Of a stretch of DNA of 64,000 bases, positions 1-13,000 are shown piece by piece. Source of the DNA: Branchiostoma belcheri. Lineage: Eukaryota > Chordata > Leptocardii > Amphioxiformes > Branchiostomatidae. Each line of letters opens with the position of its first letter. Position 1 is the first letter of the stretch. A program made the position numbers and the translations under genes. The DNA is taken from positions 2,212,894 to 2,276,893 of the forward strand of contig NW_017803713.1 of NCBI RefSeq assembly GCF_001625305.1, read 5' to 3'. The notes beneath the pieces were generated by a model. It made no database searches, had not been told where the DNA came from, and saw nothing but the letters and a program-made list of their open reading frames with translations.

Positions 1-449
1 AAAAGACCTGACAGAATGAAGCTACAGCTAGCTTATCAGAGTTAATGAGGTAGCCTGTAGCTTACTCCTTCTTTCTTATTCACTTCCAGTTCTGTTTTCT
101 TATCTGTACTTGTTCTATGCATATTACCTATTCACCTTCACTGAGTTGTTTGATGCTCTCTAAGGGAGATGAATGGTTTTGTTAATTAGAGATGATTAGA
201 AGCATGTAATCTCAGACCACCATGGGCAAGACTCAAACTGAAGGTACAATGTAAGAAGCAACATCAATGACCTTCCACAGATGCTGCTGACCTTCTACAA
301 GGGTCAATGGCCTCCAAGGTATCCCAAGGACTTCTTATTGACTGTCTTATCTTCTAGAAACAAAACTAGACAAGAAAGTCATCAACACAATCTTCATGGT
401 TTTGCATGGGGTCAGGTTCTATCATTGTAACTGTCATAAGAAAGTGAAC
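1..449. other. non-coding sequence left of the Harbinger-like element
   Basis: AT-rich sequence with no recognisable coding exon, RNA gene or transposon. If exportin-5 continues past the left edge this is part of a very long intron; otherwise it is intergenic. Confidence 0.5.
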
Positions 450-2319
450 TAAGGGACTGTACGATATTTACCGGGGGGGAGGGCCGGTCGTCCGAGGGTA
501 GCGTAAAAATTTTTTTCCTAGGCCCTCCCCCCAGGTCAAAAAAATTTTTCCTAGGCCCTCCCCCCGCCTCAAAAAAATTTTTCCTAGGCCCTCCCCTCCG
601 GCGTGAATCATAGAGAGTGAAATTTCGTATGGGGAGGGCGAGATTTTGATTGAAAATTTCCCCGCATGAAGCGCCGAAGGCGCGAGCCATCGCGCCGCAA
701 GCGCCACTAGAGCCCGAGTAGGCCCGGGCGCCCGGCTTTTGGGGGGGGGGGCATGTCCCCCCCGAAAAAATTTTGAATTTCAACCCATGTTTTGCATGTT
801 GAGGGGCAAATTTGGCAGGACAAATTTCGCTGGTACATCGAGCTATAAATTTAAAGTCAGTAAGTGTAATCGAAATAATCCTCTATCTAGCCTACCTTTC
901 GTCCACGAACTTCTTCCGCGTCAATTTTATTACAAACAGGGAAACAATATTGCCAAGTTACGTGTTGTTTTCAATTAACTTTGGAGGGACATAGATATAA
1001 ATGTTAAACTAGAAAGGCCAATATTTGCTTTGGAGCAAATACAGCGATGGGTTCACCACATTTTACGACATGGCAGGGAAAGAATGGGAAACACAAGGGA
1101 AAACAATGATTTATATAACTATAATATGAAGTAAAATACAACTAAAACAACAGTTGGATAGCTATTCCCTACTTTATTGGTTAGGATTTTTAATTGCATA
1201 ATGCAAACTGTTGATTTTCAAAATAAAAAAAAACGTACCATGCCCGGCATTCCAATGCTGGAGCAGGAAAGCTTGAAATACCTACCAAAACACTTGAATA
1301 CAGACATACTGTCAGTATGGAAATGCTTCTGTGCAGGTGTTAATCAAGTTAAATCCCAACAGCCAATCAGCAAGAAGTATAGAGGAAAGCTGCATGCCTA
1401 TTGGTTGATGCCCTGCATTCCATTGTGATGACTCATGCCCAAACGTGGTAAACAAGGCAAACTAACACAGTAATACATTTGCTATAACACAGCCAAAAAA
1501 CTCAAATAAAACCATTCTAAAAGCCTGTATCACAATAATTTAAAAAACGCCTAGGGGTATTTGCCCACTGTACCTCCATACCAAATTTCAGGACCTTGGG
1601 CCCTAAAATGAAGAAGCTGAATCCATTTAAAAAATGGCAGGAGAAGAAGAAGGAGGAGAAGAAGAAACATCAGAAAAAGCAATATGGTTTCACCACACCA
1701 CTTCGTGGTGTGGTGAACCCATAAATAGTCTTTGGTTAAAAAAAATACCAAATTAATCCGTCGACATCCGACATCCACGCCGAGAAGTTCGAGCGAGTTG
1801 CGAGGCGGGACCAGCGGGTCACCTTTGCCGACGCACGCACACCACTGGGAAGGGTGCGTTGAACGGCGAAAATTAATTTTCAAAATCTTCAGACAAGCCT
1901 TCCCTACATTTTTGATCGGTATCGTTTCGATTGCCGCGATTTTAATGCATGTAATTTGACTGTGTAGTCCAGTTTCGCCGATTCTGGCGAAAATGCAAGA
2001 TTTTGAAGGGGACTGTGGGAGATTTGGGCGAATACATTATAATAATAGGGATGGATATTATTGGAACGTAAAATTCTGCCGATTCCAATGACCGGCTAAT
2101 CGCTACGATATGTATGGGACAGACGTTTAATCATGTTTTGAACGTGTATAAAAACGTTGTAGAGTTAAAGGGATCTTGGAAAAAAATTTTTACCTAGGCC
2201 CTCCCCCAAATTAAAATATTTTTTCCTAGGTCCTCCCCCCGGCTCAAAATTTTTTTCCTAGGCCCTCCCCCCTCAGACGACCGGCCCTCCCCCCCTGGTA
2301 AATATCGTACAGTCCCTAA
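450..2319. mobile_element. PIF/Harbinger-like DNA transposon, non-autonomous
   Basis: The two ends are near-perfect inverted repeats of about 40 bp, both starting GGGACTGTACGATATTTACC and running into a G-rich tract. The element (453-2316) is flanked by a direct TAA at 450-452 and 2317-2319. A 3-bp TWA target duplication and GGG termini are known traits of PIF/Harbinger elements. Inside each terminus lie about three copies of a short unit containing TTTTTCCTAGGCCCTCCCCC (505-600 and 2180-2272), in the same orientation at both ends. A perfect 29-bp hairpin is centred near 1703. The longest internal ORFs (about 75-110 codons) resemble no transposase, so the copy depends on one elsewhere. The family is an inference from TSD and termini only. 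Confidence 0.75.
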
Positions 2320-2461
2320 GGTGTGCGCCACATAATATATTGGCCACCAGAATCTTGGTACCTGCATAGACATGCTATTTCCAAAATGTCTTAGCAGACT
2401 TTTTCAGCAATGTCTTACGAAATGACACAGCATTGAAGTTGACTGTCATGTAACATCTATA

Positions 2462-2658
2462 TCCATAATATCACCAGGGTCAATAATATCGCCACCTTGA
2501 GAAATAGTGTGCTTTAAGATAATTTTACTGCAACATACTTTTGGTATGCACTCCTGCACACCTCAAATGTACATACCTAGGGTATGTTGCAGTAAAAATC
2601 TCTTTCAGCACACTTTTTCTCAAGGTGGCGATATTATGGACCCTGGTGATATTATGGA
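2462..2658. mobile_element. short foldback (MITE-like) element
   Basis: Two imperfect inverted arms of about 80 bp, beginning with a CCATAATATCACC-type sequence and ending with its complement, surround a spacer of roughly 40 bp. Each arm also holds an internal near-repeat (ATAATATCACC, then ATAATATCGCC). There is no ORF. No clear target duplication was found, so the boundaries are approximate. Confidence 0.55.
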
Positions 2659-3722
2659 CACGGATGTTATGTACTGCCAAAAAAAAAAAAATACATGGGA
2701 ACATACTTTTGTTTTTCATCCCATCTTCCTATCATCAATCATATAAACCATTGAATTTGCCCAATATGCTGCCAAAACCATAACAGGGGAGAGGATCTAG
2801 ACTAACAAAATCAATATGCCAATGGGTGTTCTGTTCTGAACTGCCTGAAGAAATGTCACACCACTATTATCATAAACCCAGGCATTATTAACACCATGGC
2901 CTAGTTTAGGAATGATCCCATCAGTACAGATATAGAACTGAACAGCCTTGTTGGAGGTGATAGATCTCCTCATTTTAAGCGGATCAGAAAAGAAGGATGA
3001 CATCTCCCCAGGTAGACTCCGCAGGACCCATGCTGATTTGTCTTTCACGTAGGCGACAGTCAAGAACTTTCTGTTTCACTTTCTGTTCAGTAATTAAAAA
3101 ATGCTTCATTTGCAAGAATACATTATGCTGCAGTCTGCAGACCACAAACCAAATGTCCTCTACAGATCAGCTGTCAGCATAGAATTTGAACATCCAGTCT
3201 GAAGCATTTCTCAAGGTAATGCAGCCAAGTAATAACGACTTTTGACTTTACAAACCCCTGCAGAGTCTATTTCTCAGGGCCAACAATTTACGTGGGACCA
3301 GCACAACAGGCAATCAGCTTCTGTCCATGGTACAGCATGGTTGAATACCAGACTGATCGTTGTAATATTGGCAAAGTCTCCAGCATTCCTCTAATACAAT
3401 TCGTGGGTAATTGTCCATGGCCTGGCATATAGCCAAAGAACATCATTCTTGCAGTGGCTTCTATTTTCCAGGAGACTTCCTCACAAGATTGTGTCAGGGT
3501 GGTAGGCAGAAACATGCATACTGCACATTCTTACTCAGTAGGAAATTAAATCAGATATTCAAGTTTTATGAGTGGATCAAATGCAGATCTGGGCCTGTGT
3601 ACGGGGCATTAAGCCATCCAACCCACATCTGTTCAAAGGCTAGAGCCCATTACATAGAGTTGTGGTGAGCTACAATGTACATTGCACCATCAGTCAGTAC
3701 AAAAAGTATAGTGGGGTTGGCC

Positions 3723-3798
3723 TATATAAAGAACAACAACTGCAGCTGACATTCTCACAGTCTGCTCTCTGACTACCCTTGGAACCAAACATGTGAAG
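3723..3798 (+). promoter_or_regulatory. candidate TATA promoter and short first exon
   Basis: TATATAAAG at 3723-3731 is followed about 25-30 bp later by a possible start site and then by a consensus splice donor (AAG, then GTGAGT) at 3798/3799. The short exon would be essentially non-coding, since its only ATG is followed at once by TGA. No downstream gene was firmly identified, so this may be chance. Confidence 0.25.
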
Positions 3799-5773
3799 GT
3801 GAGTGCTGAGAGCTTACGCATGCAGGCGAGTGTTACCCTGTCCCCGACTCAAGACCCCATCTATAATTTTGGGGCCCGGCAGATCTTGGCATCGAGTTCG
3901 GTTATTCACAAGTTTGGTTCCCAGGGTACTCTCTGACATACCTGTACTGCTACTAGTTCTAATATTTATAACACAGCCATATTGCCTAGGGTCACATCAA
4001 TCTCTTTCCTTAGTTCTGTAACATGTATGAGTGTACATCAAGGAAAAGGACATAATGAAAATAGATTGGGGTCCTTGATAACAAAAACTGAATCTGACTA
4101 TAACCCAGGATTTCCCTCCCTGGCACTGTGTTTACCAAGGACAGACTTTAAGGTCAAACTTTTTTCATGTTGATCTTCTTGTCCAGCATTATCTTTTGAA
4201 TCCAATAACCTACAAATCAAATTGGTGTGGCCTAAAGGAGAATTTGGCAGTCTTTTATTACAGGCAGACAACAAAATGCAGCATCCAATCAAACGACTGC
4301 TCAAATGTAACATTAACTGTACATGCAATCTGTGATACCTGCAATGATCTCAGGGTTGTATTGATAAATACTTTGGTAAGCCTCATGATAGGATGACATC
4401 AAGGCACTCCCATTTGACAATGTTTGCAATCAATGCAACAGATGAAGGTAGTGGCTCCAAAAATAAGCATAAGCCAGAGTGAAATTGACCGGTGCATTCA
4501 GAAATCCATGGCTAGCCTCATTGATATGCATCAGCAATATACAAAGTAAGAAAAGGAGGACAGCCAATGTTAGATAAGAGGTTTGGTGGATAAATTATTC
4601 TGCAGTATTGATTTTCAGGTTGCAAATGACCTGAACATGGAAATGCAGGACTGGAATGTACTTTAATGATGACACAAAATCCACCTCATTTTCTACACAA
4701 GATAAATAATAGCCTTGTGACAAAGACTGTACATACACTTAGATGTAGACAACAAGATAGCATCCAGAACTGTGGTTAACTTTTCTTGTATCACCTTTCT
4801 ATGAAATACTGTTAGAGACTTTCTGTGGAATTACTTCCAAGTTTGAAATGCAACATTAATAGAAGAAAGAGGCTGATATCCAGTGGGAAAGGTTTTGGGG
4901 GACAGCAGCTGATGTCAGATAAGAGTCGGGATGTGGAAGGATTCTGTAGTATTGATCTTGGAGCTGCAGATGAGCTCAGGCAGTGTGGAAATTAATGTTG
5001 AATGGCAGGAGCAGAGTTTTGTTACAGTCCCTATAGAGGAGTTGGGTTTAATCAATAGTGCATATGCCTGCAATGTTCACTGCCAAAAGGAGGATGGTCT
5101 CAATGCTGTTGTGTGAAATTCTTTGGGTCCTTAAAAATGTTTCAAGGCACCTAGTAACTCAATCCCTGCTGCTTTCCAATTGCAAGCTCACGCTGTTCTC
5201 CCCCGCAAAAAATGAATACATGTTTATGGGCCATAAACTACAATTATGTATATTTTGTAGAATAGTAACACATCCATTACACATTTCAGTGTGGATGAAT
5301 CCTAAGGACAATATTACATATACCCACCAATATTGCTGTGATAATTTTAATAGTGATATTTACTCATGTCAGTGTTCAAACATCCTTCACAGATGCCATA
5401 CAAACTCAGTATAGCTACATACAAATAGCTTGAGAACCAAAATAGCCAACCAACATACCTAAAAATATATGCTTTCAAAGTCAGTACTCAGTCAATCTGC
5501 TGGTTAAACTTAGCATATCATATTTAGAGATTTTCATTTGTTTGGGTATTCCATCAAGAGCTATCATTGCAAAATGTGTATAGAAAAATAATCATTTTAG
5601 TCCTTTTCGGAATTGAATCATGTAATGAACCAGTTCCCATGCCTTTCAAGGTCATTAAAAATACACCCAAGTGGGTTGTAATGAACAATCCTTTACCAAC
5701 AACAAAAAATTTAAGGCCTCATTGGAGTTACAGCACTCTTTCTCCTCGCATTAGCAAATCCAATCTCATTTAG

Positions 5774-5968
5774 AATGCTCATCAATTCTATGTTAAAGCC
5801 CCGTCTAATGCACATGCAAGCAATTCTAATACAGATGTACGTGAGTTTGATCACCCATGGCAAGAATGTACTGTGCTGGATCGATGGGAGATCACCACTG
5901 ACAACAAATGGTATTCTGCCTTCTATCTCAACAAAATACGTTACATTGATGACCTAGAGAGGCCTTGA
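5774..5968 (+). CDS. unrecognised candidate coding exon or gene remnant
   Basis: After a pyrimidine-rich acceptor ending ATTTAG, a 64-codon frame runs to a TGA. It is rich in W, D, N and Y (it includes EFDHPWQECTVLDRWEITTD), unlike a random AT-rich frame. The same frame is open upstream from about 5528, broken only by the TAG inside the supposed acceptor. So it may be one decayed ORF of about 147 codons rather than a spliced exon. I do not recognise the protein. No partner exons were identified. Confidence 0.3.
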   Translation, partial: NAHQFYVKAPSNAHASNSNTDVREFDHPWQECTVLDRWEITTDNKWYSAFYLNKIRYIDDLERP

Positions 5969-7039
5969 GTAGGGCAAGGTCACCTGCTTTGTCCAAGGTC
6001 ATGTAAGTTTTAAACAATAGTTGCTAGGCAAAAACAAAACCTGCGGGGTTCCCTTAGCTTGAAGCACTTTCATCCTAGAAGATTAAGTACATGTTCTAGT
6101 ATCACTTCAGAACAATGACTCTCAGAATAACTATAATATTCATACAATAAAGTAAAACATGGCCTCAGAGAATGATTTTGCAAGAATAAAGCACTTTCCC
6201 ATGTAGCCATCAGGTACAACTAACATATCCTAGCAAAAGTTACTCATGTTGCCAGGAGCAGCCACATTAGCAGTTGGGTAATAACTACAGCTGCATAGAC
6301 AGTCTACTTGGATTCAATAAAAACAGCCTTGGAGCAACTCTCGAATTTGAATAACTGTTTTCACTTTCTATTTGACTGATTTTCTTTTCACTTTGGCTGA
6401 CATACAGGTTTTATCGGCTTGGCTTGCTGTTGGCAGTTGTGTGGCAATGAACCACAAATACCTTTAAGCTACATATAAAGAAAAATGGATAAAACTAGAC
6501 TATACAGCAACATGCTTGACTGATTTTTGTTCAAATTTACACCATATTTGCCAGAGAGCAACAATTTCTTCAAGGAACATGACATTGTATTGCTATATGC
6601 ATGCTGACAACAGTAAGCAATTTCTGGTATCATATGTGCATTGCAGAATCGAGAGACCTTTACAATGTTTGACAGCAGCAGTCAATTTCAATAAGTTTCA
6701 GCAACAATTCTCTCAAAATCATTTTATAACCTGCCACCAACACAAAGTTAGGCATCTTCAAGAGAGAAAATAAGGCAAGAACATCTGACAAGACTTAAAG
6801 TTTGAGAGTAACTAGTCAAAACCACTATGACAAATGAAGGGAACATATTTATGATAAACTTCCCCACACAAGTAGACACACCAGTTTTGATAATTCGTAT
6901 CATTTATAAACTTATTCGACAATTTCTTCGGTGCTGTAAAATAGAAGATAGTTGGTACTCATTTCACTGTGGAAAGTTAATATATGGTTGATAGATATCA
7001 TTGATAGATAAAGAAAGAATGATATTTGTTTGTTTTTAC

Positions 7040-10000
7040 CTGTTGCCTGTCCCTCTGAGCTGGGTCATTCTGGCCAGGTGGACATGCTGGTTTATCCATG
7101 CCCACAGAGGAGATGAATAGTGCTGGGGATGACATAACCCTGCAGAAACAGGTTACCACCATAGTGTTAGAGTACAGCAGTGCCATCTATCAACATTGCC
7201 TGAAACTGCACTTCAAATTACTCTACATGCTTTATACAGTACATGTATTTCATAGTTAAAATCACCTTTATCAAGTTTTGACAAACATACAAGACGAACA
7301 GTTAAAATCCCTAGGTCAATCCCTTACCAATATGAGTTAAGGAACTCACGGGATGCAAGGTAAGTATGCGAGCGTTGGACTAACTGGACGCAGAAACTGC
7401 AGTCTATGTATGTAGTCTATGGAATAAATATATGGTATATGACAATACTGGTACTTTACTGGTAATGACAGTCAGGATCTTACTGTTTCATGGTGGGTGA
7501 CAGCCAGACTGCACTGACGGGTGCCACCATCTCCCGTATGAATGCCGACTGCCGGTCAAAATTCTTGAACTGGTTACTGATGAGCATGAGGGACTCAGAC
7601 AGTGAGGTTTTCTCCATCTGTGTCAATGAAGGCTCTTCAGCTAGAAGCTTCTTCACATAACCATACAGAAGATCAAACGATGCCTGTGGAACCACAGAAA
7701 AATGAATACTCAGTCTAAAATTATCCATAACTACAAGTTACAATATTACCAACCAAGAAATTAACTAACTAAAGGTGTTAAATCCCAATCTCTCTTGTAA
7801 GGTCTATTGTAATGTCATATCAATCTAATTTGTTGCTTGTCTGATAAAACATAAATGCTGAACTGCAACAGAGTCAGTGGCAAAGGTGTACACAGTTTGT
7901 ACTCAATCAGCCAGTGGATACAGTCAGATGCAAGTTTTCCTCTTAGCTCTCTGCTTTTGTCTTGGTCTAAATTTTATTTTAAAAGAATCAATGAAACAAA
8001 CTAGTGTGCCTTTAGTAACATACTAGTGAGCAGACTGACCAGAAGTATGTCTGGACTGTCCCTGCATATCCTGAGGAGGGCAGAGCAGGCATGGCGGCGC
8101 ACGTTTTGAACTCCTCGGCTGCGCATGGTGGCCTGTACGACAACAGCAACAACCATGACACGTACAACAGCCATCACCACATATGAGGTCCAACAACAAC
8201 CCATCAAAAATTTAACAACAACCCATACAAAGTTCAGCAATTACAACATTGTGGTAACAACAATCTAAAAGCATATACATGTATAACAGATTCACAAACT
8301 TTAGACATACAAAAGGATCGAAAAACCTACATTCGTCTGTTCAGGAAGAGAAAACACCACTGCAGCAAATATCTGGAACACAACGAGTGCTGAGTCATAA
8401 GTTTGTAAACCAACAAACCATGATGATAAGATAATACAAATGAAAAGTTTGAAATAACACTGTTGGTATAGGTAATTATAAGCCCACCTTCTGTAGTACT
8501 ATGGGCAGTATGGTGTCAATGGTGTCAGTCCAAATGGAAACAGGGTGGAGACACAAGTCAGCACACAAGACAGGATTAGGGGGTCCTGTGCAAAACAAAG
8601 CAACAAACCATTGTTGATAAGGAAAGGTTTGTACAGGTAGTGTACTAGTATTTGCAGTCATGTAATGCTGTGTCCACCATTTTGGTGGGTTAAACTTAAC
8701 TTTGGGTTAGAGGGATGCACTAAGTATATCCCTGTTGATCTGCTTCAACATACCTGCTTTTTGTTCCTGCATACTGTATTTTTAGATTTGTTTTTTTATA
8801 AATCAATGTTTTTGTGTCTGGAAAGACTAGTTACTAGCTTAGACAAATAATAAAATTGGATAGTAAAGTTCTGTAAATTTATAGACACATACCTTAGGAC
8901 TGTACCCTAAGACATCTTCTAAGAGAGACACTCCTTCAGGAATAACAAGCTGTGCAGAACAAGGAAAAAACTCATTTTAGTAAGTATATTCTGTTAGAAG
9001 AGAATATAACAGAATATAGAAATCTAAATGGAATAACAGTGTACCATTATACATGTAGTACAAACAACAAGGATGTAGACACTTAGAAGTCCTACATCTT
9101 AACTTATGAAATTCACATCATTTCAAACAATTATTAAACTACATGCCAACACATCCTCTTAGATGGACCTACTTGAACAGCATTCAGCTTTACTATCTTG
9201 TTGACAACAGCTTCCATGTAACAGGTCAGACCGTCCCATCTCACAAATGAGGGGGAGGTCAGGTTGCAGTATCCCTGGCCAGTTGCAGTGGCATCACTGG
9301 AGTTGATAGGGGAGGCCATGAGCTGGCGGATACACTGGTCTGTGTAATGGAACGCCACCTTTGGCATGAGGCCGGTACACAACCGCACGGTCTCCACAAT
9401 TTGGGCACGGAATGCTGGAGGAATGAGACAAAGAAATAAAGATGACAGGTACTCCAGCAAGAGCAATCCTCATGTACTCATGTACATGTACATGGACTGC
9501 TGATTACTAACAATTCATCTGTACAAGATGTTGTTGACCACTACCACTACATACATGTATGTTACCACTATGACACAGAAGTTCATGTACATGTGTGTAT
9601 AAGGCTATATAAGCATCAATTGTTGCCAGTACTATACAGTTAAAAATTCTGGCAACCTCTAGATTTTTAAACGAAAAGTATTTCACACTGGTGTCAAAGG
9701 CAAATGAAAGTTGCTGCTGACCTGCGAAGAACGAGTTGAACTCATCATCGCTGTCGAAGTCGACCTGGGAGTATGTACAGCTGGGGGAGTTGGAGAGTGA
9801 AGGGAAGCCGGTCTGTGAACAGAAATTATAAACACATTATTGAGCACTGTGGAACTGTGAAACAGCACATACCGGTAGCTCAGTAGGAGACATCTAAGAT
9901 GATAAAACAATTTTACTAGAATTGAACATGGAGATTTTCTACCCCATATAATAAAATGCTGAGAAAACTGCAAGCTTATGTGGACTGTAGTATATATATT

Positions 10001-13000
10001 GTGTATAGTGTAACTTCAATCAGTGCCATTATTGTACATGCTTATTAGAAACATATCAAAAAGGCTCTTTTTGTACTTTCCCAAGGATAAAAATTCCTGC
10101 CAATTACAACATCATGAGTTTCCTACCTTGACAACATTAATGGTGGCCTGTTGAAGGACTTTAGGGACGAACTCGAGAAAAACAGAGTCCTTGGAGATGT
10201 GCTCATGTCTGAGGAATGCTGCCCACAGGCCCTGAGTCAGGGAGGACAGGCTCTGGGGAAAAGAGAAAGCCTGGTAAGGAGACTGTTCAGACAAGTTTTC
10301 ACTTATGGGGGCAAAATTGTAATAAAATAATAATATACAGTGTGTACAGAGGAACACAGTAGCAGGGCAAGTTATACCAGGTCCTGTTGAACAATACAGT
10401 CATGGTACAGTCACATATACAAAGTAACATATAAATATAACATCAATGCATTTGTCTTCTATCAAGAAATTTTGTCCATTTTCAAACACTGGTTCTCCTG
10501 CAGTTTTCAGTACCTTACTGCATACCTACCTGGCTGTTGTGTGCTGTGAAGGACAGGATGGCTGACAGGTACTTGCTGAAGTTTGCTGGACAGCCCACTC
10601 CCAGGCCAGTTGGACCCTGTACAAGGAAACAGGACAACAGCAATGGAAACTTAAAAACTATTCTAATACAAATGCCTCAAATCAAAAAAATTCCATGTCT
10701 CTCAAGCCATTCACAACAGAAAGTCACCAATACAAAATGAATGTTACTGACCCAGAGGGTCCCCAGCTGCTGCCCCAGGCCGACCAGCAGCTGACACAGG
10801 CGCTTCAGGAACAGGTAATGCTGCTCATTCTGCAGGGCTTCTCTGTCTGCAGAGCTGTAACATGCGAACACAGTTTGGGTCATATGGGCTTAATGTATGG
10901 TCATATGTCACATTATACTGACATATTGGAACATCTAGTCTTGCAACCTAAATGGTCTACCACTGCAGCACGCTGGTATGGTCCTTGAATGTTTTTTTCT
11001 ATAATAATTAAACAATGCTAATAAACTGGTCAACATCTCATTTGTAAACATCCTTAGTTCATTACCTTGCAGCTGATAGAATGGTATCCATGGCTCCATC
11101 GTTGAACAACAGTAATAGGGGTTTTCTCTCTTCAGTTCTACCCTGAAAACATATGTAAGGAAGTTATGGGCATTGTGGCAAATCAATAAATAAACAAGCC
11201 AGCAAACATTCAAAATATTACATAAAATATTCTTAAGTAGATAACAATGGTACAAACCCTTCTGTTGACCAGGAGAAGTAAACACTCAGCGGCGTGCAGT
11301 TGGAACTCCCGTTGCCCCAGTAACAAGCAAAGTGACTCCACCAGCTTCCCATCGTTAGCAAACACATGGGACACCGACACCCACTCCACGTACCCGCACA
11401 GTGTCTTGAGAACAGCCTGCGCCACACGGCAGTGGCACTGAGCCTGCCAATGGAGAATGATGAGGGAGGGATACTATCAGGTGCCAGAATACCAGAAAAT
11501 CTACAAATCTGCAAATTATAAACCCAGAGTGCCGAGGCCAATGTAACTAATATATGGTGCTCATTGGGTTTTGGCAATAGAAATTTTCCTCTGGCGCACT
11601 TATTTTGTGCATTCCATGTCAACTTCAGAGAATATTTTCTTGGCTATATATGCAACAAATTATTATGAAGCACAGAAAATACTAGTATTATAAAAGTCAT
11701 GATATTACCTTGACTTTCTCTGCTTCCCCAAGACTGCGAGCCTATAAAAGAAACACAGTCAGTTTAAAAGCTTGTGTTAAACAAATTTTTACTTCTCGGC
11801 CATGGTCATACAATCTGAGGCTGAAATTACAACATACAACACACATGACATGTACAGGATATTTCACAGAGCCCCCTCTCACCAGCTGATGGTACTGCAT
11901 GGTGTGAGTCTGCAGGGTGGTAGTGAAGAAGGTAAACAGCTCCCCCATGTGGGCCGTCAGACACTGCAGGATGTCCTTCCTGCGCTGAGTTGGCAAATTC
12001 TGGAAAGCTACGATGTCCTCCACCAACCGCAGGAAGATTAGCAGTACCAGCTCTGTCTGTGTCTCCTGTGTAGCCAAAAGAGGGGGAAGTTTAACTTCCA
12101 CTATGTACCACAAAACTTCTCACAGCATACCATTCCAGTTCTGTTTAAGTCATTCCACGGAACAAATGTTATAGAAATATAGGAACTTGCAGGCCAAACT
12201 CTGCTCTTTAGAAGTCCAGTTCATGAGGACTTACCCCCAGTGCAGCCACCCTGCTGAGCTCCTCCATCATAGTAGGCCAGTGCTGCGGCCATTCTCTCTT
12301 GATCAACTCCACAACAATCTTGGACAGCGCATCCTTGATGTACGGCTGCTCAGTTAAGATATTTTCCACTCCCTGTGATGATTGTGATTTAAAAAATTGT
12401 TCCCCTCAAAAAAGTAAGTCTTTTAAAGAAAGGAAAACATTTTACATGCTGGATTTAAGTGTTTACAAATTCTTTTATAATTTATTCATCTATTTAATTT
12501 AGCTTCATGACAAGAATGTGCCAGCCACATGGTGTTATGATCTTTCTTCAAAATTTCAAAAATTGTGCAATAATAAGTACCTGGTAACTGATATTCAGTG
12601 TTACAAAAACGAGCCATTTTGATATGTGTATGATACTTGACTTAATGACTGCTGTCTACACTAATGACCCTTACTTTGACTATGGCTTATTGCCAACTGT
12701 TCCCCTTCTGGCTTATATCATGTCATAATGACATCATTAAGGGTTCTTACCTCTGCCATCATTTTCAGCACAGTGTCCTTAAACTGAACCTTCTCTGGCG
12801 GCTGCCAGGAATTCCAGCGAAATCTGGAAAAATATTTTACTTGAGTTAGAAAATTTGCAGCAAATTCTAATTTTTTTTGTTTTAACAATTTAATGAACTA
12901 CTAAGTACTAAATGACCTATCATATTGTATAACATACATGTGAAGCATAATGAGTCATGACTACTGTAGAAATCTTATCAATATTTCCACATCCCAATGA

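Larger units (their letters stand above)
2659..7039. other. long stretch without a confident gene
   Basis: AT-rich sequence that contains only weak candidates: an open minus frame at 2797-3063 that resembles no family I know, a TATA-like promoter at 3723, and a coding-looking plus-strand block at 5774-5968. I searched the minus strand for exportin-5 C-terminal exons and recognised none. It is either intergenic or the next exportin-5 intron. Confidence 0.45.

Noticed and set aside
1551..1959. ORFs inside the Harbinger-like element as a transposase
   Set aside because: Too short and without any DDE or Myb-like motif.
2797..3063. Minus-strand ORF of 88 codons
   Set aside because: No family recognised and no supporting splice sites or neighbours; the plus strand of the adjacent 3275-3440 region is equally open, so coding evidence is weak.
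3275..3440. Plus-strand frame ending VGNCPWPGI after a good acceptor
   Set aside because: The reverse strand is also open over most of it and no similar protein or partner exon was found.
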